Below, in pieces: positions 42,982-51,881 of a stretch of 64,000 nt of DNA (within the stretch, counting starts at the first letter, position 1; each line of letters starts with the position of its first letter). Source of the DNA: Anaerolinea sp. (GTDB taxonomy: Bacteria; Chloroflexota; Anaerolineae; Anaerolineales; Anaerolineaceae); contig DYEC01000011.1 in NCBI GenBank assembly GCA_020725865.1, positions 186,001-250,000 on the forward strand. The letters are read 5' to 3'. The notes beneath the pieces were generated by a model that saw only the letters and a list, made by a program, of their open reading frames with translations, was not told where the DNA came from and searched no databases. The translations under genes were made by a program, and so were the position numbers.

Positions 42982-44864
42982 GGTTCATTCCCTTCATATG
43001 GTGTAATCACCGGTTGCGGAACGTGGTCAGGATGACTCAGCTCAAAGCGAAAGGTCATTCGTCCGAAATGGATCAAATCGCCATGATGTAATTGTACACC
43101 GCTTGCGGAAACGGGGCTATAGTTAACCCATGTTCCGGCTATTGAGTCTGCGTCCTGGAGAACGTAACCATCCTCAGGTGTATGGAGCAAACGGGCATGC
43201 AGGGGGCTGACTGAAGGAGAATTGAAGACACAAAGTGCAAGTTTGGGGTCGCTGCCAAAGGTCAGTTCGGGGCGGCCGATGGGAATTTCCTGTATGGATG
43301 GTGTGATCTCATCGCCCGTCAGACGGGTCAGACGCGCCGGAGCGTTCACCCGTGACAGGGCGCGCGGTATGGTGATGCTGGAGGCACTGGATGGTTGGAC
43401 AGGCGGTTTTGGTTGTGGTTTGGGTATCGGCTGGGAGATGCGCCGCAGGGGCTTTGTCGCCTGCGATTGGGATGCGCGCCTCATGCGTCTGATGAACACC
43501 ATGACGAGTGCAACGGCGATTCCCAGCATCAGAGCACCAACCGCCAGCCGCTCAGGGGGGATTGACAGGCTGAAGAGTTGGCGGGGCGGCTCAGCAACGA
43601 CCACCTCAAAGGGCCATTCGATGGTGGACTGGCTTAACCCAAGACTGTCCTCAATGCGTACCTGAAGCGTGTGTTGACCGCTGGTGGTGAATCCTGCGAG
43701 GGACCAGGTGAAACTTTCAAAAGGCGGCTGCGTGTTCTGATCCACAACCACCCCGTCCACCAACAGTTCACTGCGGATAAGTGGGCGCGGATGTCCATCT
43801 GCGAATTCAACGGCAATCTGTAGAGTGTAACTCTCAGGGGATAGGAGTTGTTCATCTTTTGTGTTCTTTTTGGCATGGTAGCTGCGCTCAATGCGGGTGG
43901 GTGGCGAGAGCAGAACGGGGTTTGGGGGGTGAACGGTCAGGTCAAACGTGCGCTGATTGCTGGTAAGTGTGGATTCGCCACGCTCAAGCTGTATGGAAAC
44001 CGTCTGCTGACCGCTGTGCTGGATGGCAGAGGTATAACGCCCGTGATACAACTGACGCAGCGGAAGAAGGTATTCTTCCATATTAGGCAGTGTTTCGCCG
44101 CCAGAGAAGACAAACATCTTGCCGCCGGTCAATACGGTCATAGCGTTCAACGCCTGTCCGGCGGTGGTATTGGCGTCCGAAGGGTTGCCAATCAGCCAGA
44201 CATTGATCTGCACGCCCAAATCACGGGCGCGCGCCGCCAGATTGGGCAGAGCTGCTTGATAGGTCGGCGAAAGCGGTGTGGTGATATAGAGCAACATGCG
44301 CTTCATGAAGGGGTCGGCGTTGGGTTCGGTTGCCAGGTCGAGACCTTGTGCCAGACTGTTCAGGCTGGGCCTTGATAATGCCAGATCGGGCTGGTATATC
44401 TGAAGCGCCTGTGCCCATTCATCTGCTCGTTTTGAACGGATGACTTGAAAACCGCTATTGGTGGCGAGCGAAAAGTCATCTTGTGACGCCGCGGATGTGT
44501 TGTTCGCCCAGTCCAGTAATGTTTGGCGGGTCAGATCGAACAGGGTAGTATTGTTGAATCTTGTCGCCATCGGCGGCGCGGCGTTGTAGGCGATAATTAC
44601 CTGGACACCGCGTTCTTCGCGCTCCAATTCACTGAGGGGGCGGATTGAGCCGTTTTCCAGCACGCGTAGCTCATCTGCTCGCAGGTTACCAATGAACTGC
44701 CCGCTTTCATCGAAAGCTTCAAAATAGAAGTCCATTTGGGGAAACCTGCTGCTGTCCAGGCTGGTGAGGATGAGCCTGTTGACGGTTTGGGCTGTGGCAG
44801 ATCGAACAGTAAGTAAGACAAGCAAGAAACAAATAAGGAAGATTGCTTTTTTACAAAGCGGCAT
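42978..44864 (-). CDS. Transmembrane protein with vWA-like ectodomain and cytoplasmic FHA domain
   Basis: A 628-aa protein. A signal peptide (1-25) leads to a vWA-like extracellular domain (VQVIIAYNAAPPM, MLLYITTPLSP, INVWLIGNP) whose metal DxSxS motif is degenerate, then an Ig-like domain (PLIRSELLVDGVVVDQ). A TM helix lies near 445-465, then a basic Pro-rich linker and a C-terminal FHA domain with IGRPELTFGSD, VSPLHARLL and GTWVNY. FHA domains bind phosphothreonine. No SD is seen before the ATG; TAAAAT lies 7 nt upstream. It probably signals across the membrane together with the PP2C protein. Confidence 0.88.
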   Translation of the reverse strand: MPLCKKAIFLICFLLVLLTVRSATAQTVNRLILTSLDSSRFPQMDFYFEAFDESGQFIGNLRADELRVLENGSIRPLSELEREERGVQVIIAYNAAPPMATRFNNTTLFDLTRQTLLDWANNTSAASQDDFSLATNSGFQVIRSKRADEWAQALQIYQPDLALSRPSLNSLAQGLDLATEPNADPFMKRMLLYITTPLSPTYQAALPNLAARARDLGVQINVWLIGNPSDANTTAGQALNAMTVLTGGKMFVFSGGETLPNMEEYLLPLRQLYHGRYTSAIQHSGQQTVSIQLERGESTLTSNQRTFDLTVHPPNPVLLSPPTRIERSYHAKKNTKDEQLLSPESYTLQIAVEFADGHPRPLIRSELLVDGVVVDQNTQPPFESFTWSLAGFTTSGQHTLQVRIEDSLGLSQSTIEWPFEVVVAEPPRQLFSLSIPPERLAVGALMLGIAVALVMVFIRRMRRASQSQATKPLRRISQPIPKPQPKPPVQPSSASSITIPRALSRVNAPARLTRLTGDEITPSIQEIPIGRPELTFGSDPKLALCVFNSPSVSPLHARLLHTPEDGYVLQDADSIAGTWVNYSPVSASGVQLHHGDLIHFGRMTFRFELSHPDHVPQPVITPYEGNEP

Positions 44865-45036
44865 AATTTATATTTTAAGCCAGGTTATAGGAAAAGGCGA
44901 AGGTTGGTTCTGCCGGTGATTTAAGGTGGCTTCAGGATTTTCATTATACATTTGGGTAAAGTCAGGCGGTTTTGATACGTAATGTTGTATAATGATTTCA
45001 GGTGATCGCAATCAGCGGTGAAGAAAAGGGTGAACG

Positions 45037-45645
45037 ATGGTGAATTTTCTGATAGATCCGAATGTATCATATTTCCTGCTGGTGCTCGGATTGATGTTGG
45101 CTGTTCTGGCATTGTTCTCGCCGGGAACAGGAATTCTGGAGATTGGCGCGGTTGCCCTGCTGGTTCTGGCAGGGTATGGAATCATCAATATCCCCATTAA
45201 TTTGTGGGCTTTGATCGTACTGGTGGTTGGCATCTTTCCCTTTTTGCTGGCATTGCGCCGTTCCAAACAATTGGTGTTTCTTGTTCTAGCATTGGCAGCA
45301 CTGGTGGTAGGTTCGGTGTTCTTGTTTCGCACGCCCGAAGGTGCACCGGCTGTCAATCCTTTCCTGGCAGGCATTGTTTCACTGGTTGCCGTGCTTTTTT
45401 TGTGGTTTGCCGGACGCAAGGGTATTGAGGCGATTATGCGCACGCCTGACCATAGCCTGGAGCGGCTGATTGGACAGATTGGGCTTGCCCAGAGTGATGT
45501 GTTTCAGGAGGGCAGCGTACATGTTGCCGGCGAGGTCTGGTCGGCGCGCAGCGAGGCTTATATTGCCAAAGGTAGCCAGGTACGTATCATCGGGCGCGAA
45601 GGATTGGTGTTAATCGTTGAGCCGTTGGAGAAAAACGTTCGGTAA
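45037..45645 (+). CDS. NfeD-family membrane protein
   Basis: A 202-aa protein with about five helices (VSYFLLVLGLMLAVLALFSPGTGILEIGAVALLVLAGYGI and on to residue 130) and a C-terminal OB-fold-like domain (LIGQIGLAQSDVFQEGSVHVAGEVWSARSE, GSQVRIIGREGLVLIVEP). It is the short type, without the ClpP-like protease domain. NfeD proteins work with slipins, whose gene follows 72 nt downstream; the pair is linked to membrane microdomains and quality control. Confidence 0.92.
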   Translation: MVNFLIDPNVSYFLLVLGLMLAVLALFSPGTGILEIGAVALLVLAGYGIINIPINLWALIVLVVGIFPFLLALRRSKQLVFLVLALAALVVGSVFLFRTPEGAPAVNPFLAGIVSLVAVLFLWFAGRKGIEAIMRTPDHSLERLIGQIGLAQSDVFQEGSVHVAGEVWSARSEAYIAKGSQVRIIGREGLVLIVEPLEKNVR

Positions 45646-45717
45646 ACCGGAGGCGAAAGAGATTTTCCAACGTGTTTTTGTCAAAAATGATTTAGTTATT
45701 TAGTTAAGGAGGCTGAA

Positions 45718-46620
45718 ATGCAAGATGCTGGTTTATCCGTCTTATGTTTGTTGGGCGTTCTGGTACTGATAGTCATTCTCTTTTTGGCGATGGCGCTCAA
45801 GGTAGTACCGGAATACAAGCGTCTGGTGGTCTTCCGGCTGGGACGATGTATTGGTCAACGTGGACCTGGGTTGGTCATTCTGATCCCGTTTATTGACCGG
45901 GGCGTTTCGGTGGATTTGCGCGAGCAGGTACGGGAAATTCCTGCCCAGACCTCGATCACCGCAGATAACGCGCCCATTTCGATTGACTTCCTGTGGTATT
46001 ACAAAGTGTTCGATCCAGTGCAAAGTGTGTTGCAAGTGGGTAACTTTGAGCTGGCGGCACAAGGTATTGCCACCACCACCTTACGCGCCGTAATTGGCGG
46101 TATTCTGCTGGATGGTGTACTTTCGGAGCGGGAGAAAATCAACAATGCCCTGCGTACCCGCTTGGACGAGGTAACCGAACGCTGGGGAGTCAAAGTAACC
46201 AACGTTGAAATCCGCGAAATTGTCCCACCGCGCGAAGTACAGGAAGCGATGAACCGCCAGCTTTCTGCCGAGCGCAACCGCCGCGCGGTGGTAACCGAAT
46301 CAACCGGCACGCGCGAAGCCGCCGTCAATGTGGCAGAAGGCGAGCGGCAGGCGGCTGTGCTGCGGGCTGATGGCGAGAAGCAGGCAGCCATCCTGCGGGC
46401 AGAAGGCGAGCGGCAGGCGCAGCTCTTGCGGGCTGAAGGCTATGCGATGGCGCTGGAAAAAATTTACAGCGCCGCGAAACTGATTGATGCCCAGACCATG
46501 ACGTTGCAATACTTTGAGACACTCAAAACCATGTCTGTTAACCCATCTACAAAGTTTATCTTCCCGATGGAATTTACCAGTCTGCTAAGTGATTTCATTG
46601 CACGACAGCAAAAGAAGTGA
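45718..46620 (+). CDS. Slipin/stomatin-like SPFH protein
   Basis: A 300-aa membrane protein. An N-terminal hydrophobic hairpin (LCLLGVLVLIVILFLAMAL) is followed by the SPFH/band 7 domain (VPEYKRLVVFRLGRC, PFIDRGVSVDLREQV, TTTLRAVIGGILLDGVLSERE, VTNVEIREIVPP). A coiled coil contains three 11-residue repeats of the EGERQAAVLRA type. TTAAGGAGG precedes the ATG. It forms ring- or cage-like assemblies in the membrane and pairs with the upstream NfeD. Confidence 0.95.
   Translation: MQDAGLSVLCLLGVLVLIVILFLAMALKVVPEYKRLVVFRLGRCIGQRGPGLVILIPFIDRGVSVDLREQVREIPAQTSITADNAPISIDFLWYYKVFDPVQSVLQVGNFELAAQGIATTTLRAVIGGILLDGVLSEREKINNALRTRLDEVTERWGVKVTNVEIREIVPPREVQEAMNRQLSAERNRRAVVTESTGTREAAVNVAEGERQAAVLRADGEKQAAILRAEGERQAQLLRAEGYAMALEKIYSAAKLIDAQTMTLQYFETLKTMSVNPSTKFIFPMEFTSLLSDFIARQQKK
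46336..46434. repeat. Three 33-nt repeats in the slipin coiled coil
   Basis: Units at 46336-46368, 46369-46401 and 46402-46434 encode the 11-residue coiled-coil repeat. They are similar but not identical, so they look old and under selection. Confidence 0.75.
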
Positions 46621-47122
46621 TGGTTTAGATGCAGAGGGGGCGGCTGTTTCAGGAGAATGGCACACCGCCCCTCAGCCTTTTTCCATTCTCACCGCCACAT
46701 GGCGCGACGTGGGGGAATTGCGCGTGTTGGAAGCAGAATGTTTTGGTGAGGATGCCTGGCCCCTGCTGGATGTGATCAGTGTCCTAACCATTGGCGGCAT
46801 CGTTCGCCTGAAAGCCGTTATCCATGAGCGGATGGTTGGGTTTATAGCCGGCGACCCGCGCGAAGAAGATACTGCCTGGATCACCACGCTTGGCGTGCGT
46901 GCGCCTTACCGCCGCTTGGGAATTGCGACCGCTTTACTGGCGGAATGTGAAAAACAGATGCGGCGACCGGTCATCCGGCTTTGCGTGCGCAAGGACAACC
47001 AGCCCGCTTTGCAATTGTATACCAAAGCCGGCTACCGCCATGTCTCAGTGTGGTGGAATTACTACCGGGATGGTCAGGATGCTTTTGTATTGGAAAAAAA
47101 GCTGGCGGAATTTAATAGTTAA
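46589..47122 (+). CDS. GNAT-family N-acetyltransferase (RimI-like)
   Basis: A 177-aa acetyltransferase. The fold is clear: ILTATWRDVGELRVLEAECF, then DTAWITTLGVRAPYRRLGIATALLAECE containing the acetyl-CoA Q/RxxGxA loop, and LCVRKDNQPALQLYTKAGYRHV. No good ATG exists; the frame opens with GTG at 46589, inside the slipin gene (32-nt overlap), with TTG at 46598 as alternative. The start is therefore uncertain. Likely target: an N-terminal amine, as for RimI. Confidence 0.85.
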   Translation: MISLHDSKRSDGLDAEGAAVSGEWHTAPQPFSILTATWRDVGELRVLEAECFGEDAWPLLDVISVLTIGGIVRLKAVIHERMVGFIAGDPREEDTAWITTLGVRAPYRRLGIATALLAECEKQMRRPVIRLCVRKDNQPALQLYTKAGYRHVSVWWNYYRDGQDAFVLEKKLAEFNS

Positions 47123-47464
47123 GGCAAAAAAGGCTAAAGTCTGGTAAAGCAGGCGATCCGCTGATGCGGCGGTTGAACAAAAGGGGGCGAAAAATGTTTA
47201 CTCTGTGTGGAAAATCTCACCCGAATTGGTAAAAAGTTGCAGTTGTGTTGCAAATCCTCTGCCCGTTTGAATTCCATTCCGGGGGATTGCTATAATCTTT
47301 TAGAGATACCCTTTAATTACAAAACGTTTCTAAAGTCATCTTTGTTTTCCCAACACGGCGGGGAAAAGCAGGCAGTGAACGGATTCTATAACTTGCTTTG
47401 AGGCAGTTTTTACCGGCGCTGTTTCGGCGCTGGTTACTCATTCTTTGAAAAATGGGAGGTTGAC
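47123..47464. other. Intergenic stretch before subtilase 2
   Basis: 342 bases without a gene. The second half holds the promoter at 47267-47296 and a leader of about 160 nt, in which TTTTCCC and GGGAAAA (near 47347-47369) can pair. The first half shows a small CCGC-TGAT-GCGG hairpin near 47158 and nothing else that I recognise. Confidence 0.5.
47267..47296 (+). promoter_or_regulatory. Promoter of subtilase 2
   Basis: TTGAAT (47267-47272), an 18-nt spacer ending in TGC (extended -10), and a perfect TATAAT (47291-47296). The start is expected near 47303. Confidence 0.65.
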
Positions 47465-49939
47465 ATGAGAGCTTTGCGTTTGATCCATCTGCTGGCGGGG
47501 TTGATGCTGGTCATCGGCTTGGTTTTTGCGGGTGCAGAGCCTGTAACTGCGGATCGGGCGGCTGAGGCTGAGATCAACCGGGATATGCGCTATATGCCGG
47601 GTGAGGTCATTGTTGGATTTTCCGAAGAATCCCAGCCTCAGCAATATACTGCTCAGGCTTTGGCGCTGGCGGGCGAAGTCGGCGCACAGGTGGCAGAGGT
47701 TTCCGGAAACACAGCGTTGCTGCGTTTTGCGCCGGATACTGATGTTCAGGCGATGGTGGAACAGATTACTGTAATGACTGGTGTCAGTTACGCCGAGCCG
47801 AATTACATTAGCTGGATACCGGAGGATTCAGCGCTGAGAGAACCTGAACCGGTGAGCGAGGTGAAGGTCAAGTTAAATCAAACCGCTGCAAGCGGAGTGC
47901 GCGGGCAAAATCTGGCGGCGGCTCCGGCAGGGACAGAAGATCAGGTCCTTGCTTTCAGCGTCAGCGAGTTGAGTAACATGCGCAGTATCCGCAATGGTAA
48001 GAGTGTGCCTACCTTTCCTACGGATACGCGGTTGTGGGAAAACTGGGCATGGGATTATGTTCAGGCTGATCTGATCTGGACCGATAGAGCTGTCAATCCG
48101 ATCGTTTGTGTGGTGGATACCGGCGTTGATGTCAACCACCCAGATCTGAAAGGACGGGTAATCAACGGACGTGATTTTGTGGATGACGACGAATATCCGA
48201 ATATTCCGGATGATGACAACGGGCATGGCACGCATGTTGCAGGGACAATTGCCGCGATCGCCAATAACAAGCGCGGCATTGCTGGTGTTGCGAATGCCAA
48301 GGTTCTCGCGGTAAAGGTGCTTTCATCGCAGGGCTGGGGAACAGCGTTTGATATCGCTCAGGGTATCCGCTATTGTGCAGATAATCCCGCGGTCAGGGTG
48401 ATCAATATTAGCCTGGGGAGTTTTGATCCCGATAATACTGAAAAAAACGCTTTGGATTATGCGATTAACACCAAAGGCAAACTGGTGGTGGCAGCCGCGG
48501 GTAACGACAGTACAACCCAGCGTTTCTACCCTGCCGGCTGGTCGGATGACCCGGTTATTGGCGGCGGGTTGATTGCGGTCGCGGCATCCCGTCCGCCTGA
48601 CAGCCAGATGGATGACGATAATCAGGACGGCAAACTATGGGTGGATGTGAACGGCGATGGCTTCGAAGATGAGAATGAGAAGTTTTCGCCCGATCAGTGC
48701 GCGGCGGATTTTACCAATTATGGCTCATGGGTAGAGATGATCGCTCCGGGTGAGGGTGTGCTTTCAACGCTGCCCGTGTCCTATACATACTATAATAAGT
48801 CCTTCCGCGGTTCAGATGTGGATAACGATGGTTATGGATTGTATGACGGCACCTCCATGTCCGCGCCGCATGTCTCCGCGGCAGCGGCGCGTGCCTGGAG
48901 CGTGTTTCCACTGTACACGAATCTGCAAATTGCACAACGTTTGTGGGAGACGGGCGAGGCTCCGGGTGACCTGTGGCTGACGGCTACCGATCCAAATTGG
49001 ATAGATACCGATCTGGGATATGCCGGCGGGGGCTATCTGGGTGAAGCCCCGTTCTGCTGGCCAGAGAGCATGGCAGACGCCCGCTATCTCAATGTTGCCC
49101 GGGCGATGGATCGGGGCGCTATTCTGGTGATGGCGGTGGATGCAACCAACGGCCTGCCGTTACAGAATGCAGTTGTATATGCGTATGATGCAACCAGCAA
49201 TGTGTTGAGAGACCGGGCAATCGTCAGCCGTGACAGCCACCGTGTGTTCTTAATCAACCTGCCCGGGGAGGGCACAGATTACAATATTTTTCTAAATAAA
49301 AGCTACTATACGTATGATTCTGTGTTCATTGGTCATGCGTATAATGTAGCCGGTTACGCCAACACCGCGGGTTCGCTGTGGGTCGGCGTACCGCGCAGAG
49401 GGAAAATCACCGCAGTGGCAAACTGGGGTAAGAATACAGACCTCGATTTGTATCTCTGGCTGCCAGAGACCAGTTCACCCGGCGGGGTGGTGGGTTACCG
49501 GAGAAAGCCCGATCTTGGTCTGAATGAATGGGAAGGGGATTTGTCGGATTACCCGCGCGCCCGCTGGAACCGCGAGGGTGGCTCGCGCGATTGGATGGGT
49601 ATGGAGTCCATCAGCATTGCTCCGCGCCCTGGCTATTCAAATATTCCCTATTACAACCAGGCGCCGGGCGATACCTATCACTTTCTTCTGCGCGACGTGG
49701 CAGGCGACGGTCTGAATAATTATGTTATTCTACGTCTGTGGGCAAACGGCAAAATCATTGGCGTCAGCGAGGCATCACCAGTTGCCTGCGCCGGCGGCGA
49801 GCCGTGGTGGTATGCCGGCTATATGCAGCTCGGCACATACACGGATGTGGGTTTATGCGGTAATGGTGCACCACAACCGGTGGGCATCTGGCCGTATGCC
49901 GATGAGCATGTTGTTCAAGGTGTATCAGAACAACCTTGA
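47465..49939 (+). CDS. Secreted subtilisin-like serine protease (subtilase 2)
   Basis: An 824-aa S8 protease and close paralogue of subtilase 1 (8399-10873), colinear from propeptide to C terminus and of identical length. GGGAGG lies 5 nt before the ATG. A signal peptide of about 28 residues and an I9-like propeptide (YMPGEVIVGFSEE, YAEPNYISWIPED) are followed by catalytic D218, H254 and S464 and oxyanion N347. Acidic DDDNQDG and DVDNDG loops look calcium binding. The C terminus repeats the Trp-rich module (DLDLYLWLP, MGMESISIAPRPGY). Likely extracellular; probably arose by duplication. Confidence 0.95.
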   Translation: MRALRLIHLLAGLMLVIGLVFAGAEPVTADRAAEAEINRDMRYMPGEVIVGFSEESQPQQYTAQALALAGEVGAQVAEVSGNTALLRFAPDTDVQAMVEQITVMTGVSYAEPNYISWIPEDSALREPEPVSEVKVKLNQTAASGVRGQNLAAAPAGTEDQVLAFSVSELSNMRSIRNGKSVPTFPTDTRLWENWAWDYVQADLIWTDRAVNPIVCVVDTGVDVNHPDLKGRVINGRDFVDDDEYPNIPDDDNGHGTHVAGTIAAIANNKRGIAGVANAKVLAVKVLSSQGWGTAFDIAQGIRYCADNPAVRVINISLGSFDPDNTEKNALDYAINTKGKLVVAAAGNDSTTQRFYPAGWSDDPVIGGGLIAVAASRPPDSQMDDDNQDGKLWVDVNGDGFEDENEKFSPDQCAADFTNYGSWVEMIAPGEGVLSTLPVSYTYYNKSFRGSDVDNDGYGLYDGTSMSAPHVSAAAARAWSVFPLYTNLQIAQRLWETGEAPGDLWLTATDPNWIDTDLGYAGGGYLGEAPFCWPESMADARYLNVARAMDRGAILVMAVDATNGLPLQNAVVYAYDATSNVLRDRAIVSRDSHRVFLINLPGEGTDYNIFLNKSYYTYDSVFIGHAYNVAGYANTAGSLWVGVPRRGKITAVANWGKNTDLDLYLWLPETSSPGGVVGYRRKPDLGLNEWEGDLSDYPRARWNREGGSRDWMGMESISIAPRPGYSNIPYYNQAPGDTYHFLLRDVAGDGLNNYVILRLWANGKIIGVSEASPVACAGGEPWWYAGYMQLGTYTDVGLCGNGAPQPVGIWPYADEHVVQGVSEQP

Positions 49940-50004
49940 AGAATTTGTTGGTTTGAAATAAATTGCAAAACAGCAACGGAGCAGATGTTTTTCGTTTTTG
50001 TAAG

Positions 50005-50033
50005 TTGACATTCCGCTAACTTTTTACTATTAT
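50005..50033 (+). promoter_or_regulatory. Strong promoter before the SWIM gene
   Basis: Perfect TTGACA (50005-50010), a 17-nt spacer and TATTAT (50028-50033). The start is expected near 50040. Confidence 0.75.
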
Positions 50034-50039
50034 ATATAC

Positions 50040-50130
50040 AAGGATCGGAGAAACCCGTTATGCGATTATCAGGTTCCGACAAAAGAATATAGCCTGTCAG
50101 AGGCACGCGGGTGCGCCGCGTGCCTTTTTG
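50040..50130 (+). ncRNA. Candidate attenuator leader or small RNA
   Basis: About 90 nt run from the promoter to a strong terminator. Near the 5' end TCGG-AACC (50045-50055, 3-nt bulge) can pair with GGTTCCGA (50073-50080). GCCT (50092-50095) can pair with AGGC (50101-50104), and ACCCG (50053-50057) with CGGGT (50108-50112); both would break the terminator stem. I recognise no known riboswitch class. The SWIM gene SD starts about 20 nt after the terminator. Confidence 0.45.
50102..50129 (+). terminator. Terminator in the SWIM leader
   Basis: GGCACGCGG (50102-50110) pairs perfectly with CCGCGTGCC (50116-50124) around a 5-nt loop, followed by TTTTT. Confidence 0.9.
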
Positions 50131-50167
50131 TACACAAAACAATCACCTGAAAGGAGACGGTAAAAAA

Positions 50168-50407
50168 ATGGATTACGGCATGATTGGCAAACTGGATAAA
50201 GCCAAGCGGTATGCCCAGCAGAAAGATCGCTTTAAGTTCTCCTCTTTTAGTGTTACCATGAATGGCGATAACAACCCGCACGTGATCCGGTATGATGGGG
50301 GAAACTGGCAATGCGATTGTGATTTCTTCCAGACGCGCGGCCGCTGCAGCCACACGATGGCGCTGGAGATCATTCTTGAAGGAATGCTTCCCGATCAGCA
50401 GCAGTAA
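50168..50407 (+). CDS. SWIM zinc-finger mini-protein
   Basis: A 79-aa protein. The SWIM motif CxCx8CxH is complete: C49, C51, C60 and H62 (WQCDCDFFQTRGRCSHTMAL). Before it lies a basic stretch (KLDKAKRYAQQKDRFKFSSFSV) and VTMNGDNNPHVIRYDGGN. SWIM domains bind DNA or proteins. AAGGAG lies 11 nt before the ATG at 50168; the frame open from 50111 would start in the terminator loop. It converges on rtcB with a shared terminator between. Confidence 0.85.
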   Translation: MDYGMIGKLDKAKRYAQQKDRFKFSSFSVTMNGDNNPHVIRYDGGNWQCDCDFFQTRGRCSHTMALEIILEGMLPDQQQ

Positions 50408-50425
50408 AAAAAGATCACCCAGAAG

Positions 50426-50463
50426 AACAGCGGGAGCATTCTATCAGCTCCCGCTGTTTTGTT
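50426..50463. terminator. Terminator between the SWIM gene and rtcB
   Basis: AACAGCGGGAGC (50426-50437) pairs perfectly with GCTCCCGCTGTT (50447-50458), followed by TTGTT on the plus strand and TCTTCT on the minus strand. Confidence 0.85.
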
Positions 50464-51846
50464 AATCGCCGTCATCGGCGCGCCCGCCCATGATGACGAT
50501 GACCGGTTTGAGGCGGGCAATGGTGCGCACCAGAACACCTTCCTGTAATGCCATGACGTGCTCAATGTCTTTATATGCCATGAAAGTTTCATCCGGCGCA
50601 CGCCGATCCCCAATATGTTGCGCTCGCGCATGTGGTCGGCGTAAATGCGGTAATCGTATTGTTTACGTGAAGCGTGGCGGCTACGCATCCGTCCGGCACC
50701 GTGCGCCGAGGAATTGAGGCTGTCCGGGTTGCCCAGCCCTTCGACCAGAAAACTATCGGTGCCCGATGAGCCGGGAATGATGCCCACACGTCCGCGCTCG
50801 GCGGGTGTGGCGCCTTTGCGGTGAATCACCAGCCCTTCCTCCAGAAAGGCAAAGTTGTGATGATTTTCCCAGCGTGCAATCTGACGCAACCCGCTGCGCC
50901 TCAGAAAGTAGTCATGGATCAGATGATGGTTTGCCTGGGCGTATCGTCCCATCAACTGCATCACTTCCCAGTATTCCTGCCCGGCGGCGGTATTTAACGG
51001 CAGCCATTCATAACCGCGCGGGATGCCAGTAGCAACGGCACGTGTTTCGCGCACTGCCAAATCCTGATAATAGTGTGCCAGCTTATTGCCGGTTCCACGC
51101 GAGCCGGAATGGGTCATAATGCAGGCAAACTTTGCCCCAACGGGCAGGGGCATCCAGTCTGCTTCGGCAACAACCTCGCCGATCAGCGCGTCAAAGAAAT
51201 GGTTACCGCCGCCGGAGGAGCCAAGCTGTTCGTGAGCAAGGGCGCGGTGTTCTCGCAGGGCGGGCAGTTCGCGCCAGAGCGGATCATCCATCACCGGGTG
51301 ATCGCGGCGGTCTTTTCCCTTGAAACCCGAACCCACTCCAAAGCTGGAAACCGCCTGCATATCATGGGCGATACGTTCACGGTGCTCGAGCAGCTCTTCC
51401 GGTGGTATGTCCAGCACGGTCAGCGTCATGCGGCAGGCAATGTCATAACCAACGAAAGATGGACTGACCGCATTATCCAACGCAATCACCCCGCCAATGG
51501 GCAGGGCATAGCCGGGATGTCCATCCGGCATGACGGCGGCACGCACTGCCACCGGCAGGCGTGCGGCATGAGTGATCTGCTCAAAGACAGTGTCATCAAA
51601 GTCTTCCCGTGGGTCGCCAAAGAAGACAATCGGCGCGGGCGGGTCGCGCGGGGCAAGCAGGGTATTTTGCGGCGGACCAAAACGGCGTTCAATTTCAGCC
51701 AGAATCTGATCATCGGTCAAACCTTTTTCATACAATTCCGCCGCAGTGCGGTGCAAAACGGCGTAATCCCGACTGCCCGCGTAGCCGGCTTTGGCAAGCA
51801 ACGGGTGCAAATTCGCACTGTTTTTACGAGTCTTCTTTTTACCCAT
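50462..51846 (-). CDS. rtcB: RtcB-type RNA ligase, interrupted by a one-base frameshift
   Basis: RNA ligase joining 2',3'-cyclic phosphate to 5'-OH ends with Mn and GTP. Motifs include VMPDGHPGYALPIGG, VGYDIACRM, GSSGGGNHF, IMTHSGSRG and the guanylylated-His block SSAHGAGR. Past ERNILG, at a GGGG run (plus-strand 50608-50611), the reading frame changes. Adding one G gives GDRRAPDETFMAYKDIEHV to MGGRADDGD and a stop at 50462 (461 aa restored). Unshifted, the frame runs to 50395 with unrelated residues. It may be a sequencing error or a real mutation. The ATG at 51846 has no SD; a -10 box lies 6 nt upstream. Confidence 0.88.
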
Positions 51847-51852
51847 AATTTT

Positions 51853-51881
51853 AAGATAACCATACCGGAGTGGTTTGTCAA
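51853..51881 (-). promoter_or_regulatory. Promoter of rtcB (leaderless)
   Basis: On the minus strand perfect TTGACA (51881-51876), 17-nt spacer, TATCTT (51858-51853), then 6 nt and the ATG. No SD is present. Confidence 0.6.

Noticed and set aside
44865-45036. NfeD promoter at TATAAT near 44992
   Set aside because: The -10 match is good, but no -35 at proper distance and no extended -10 is seen, so I did not list it.
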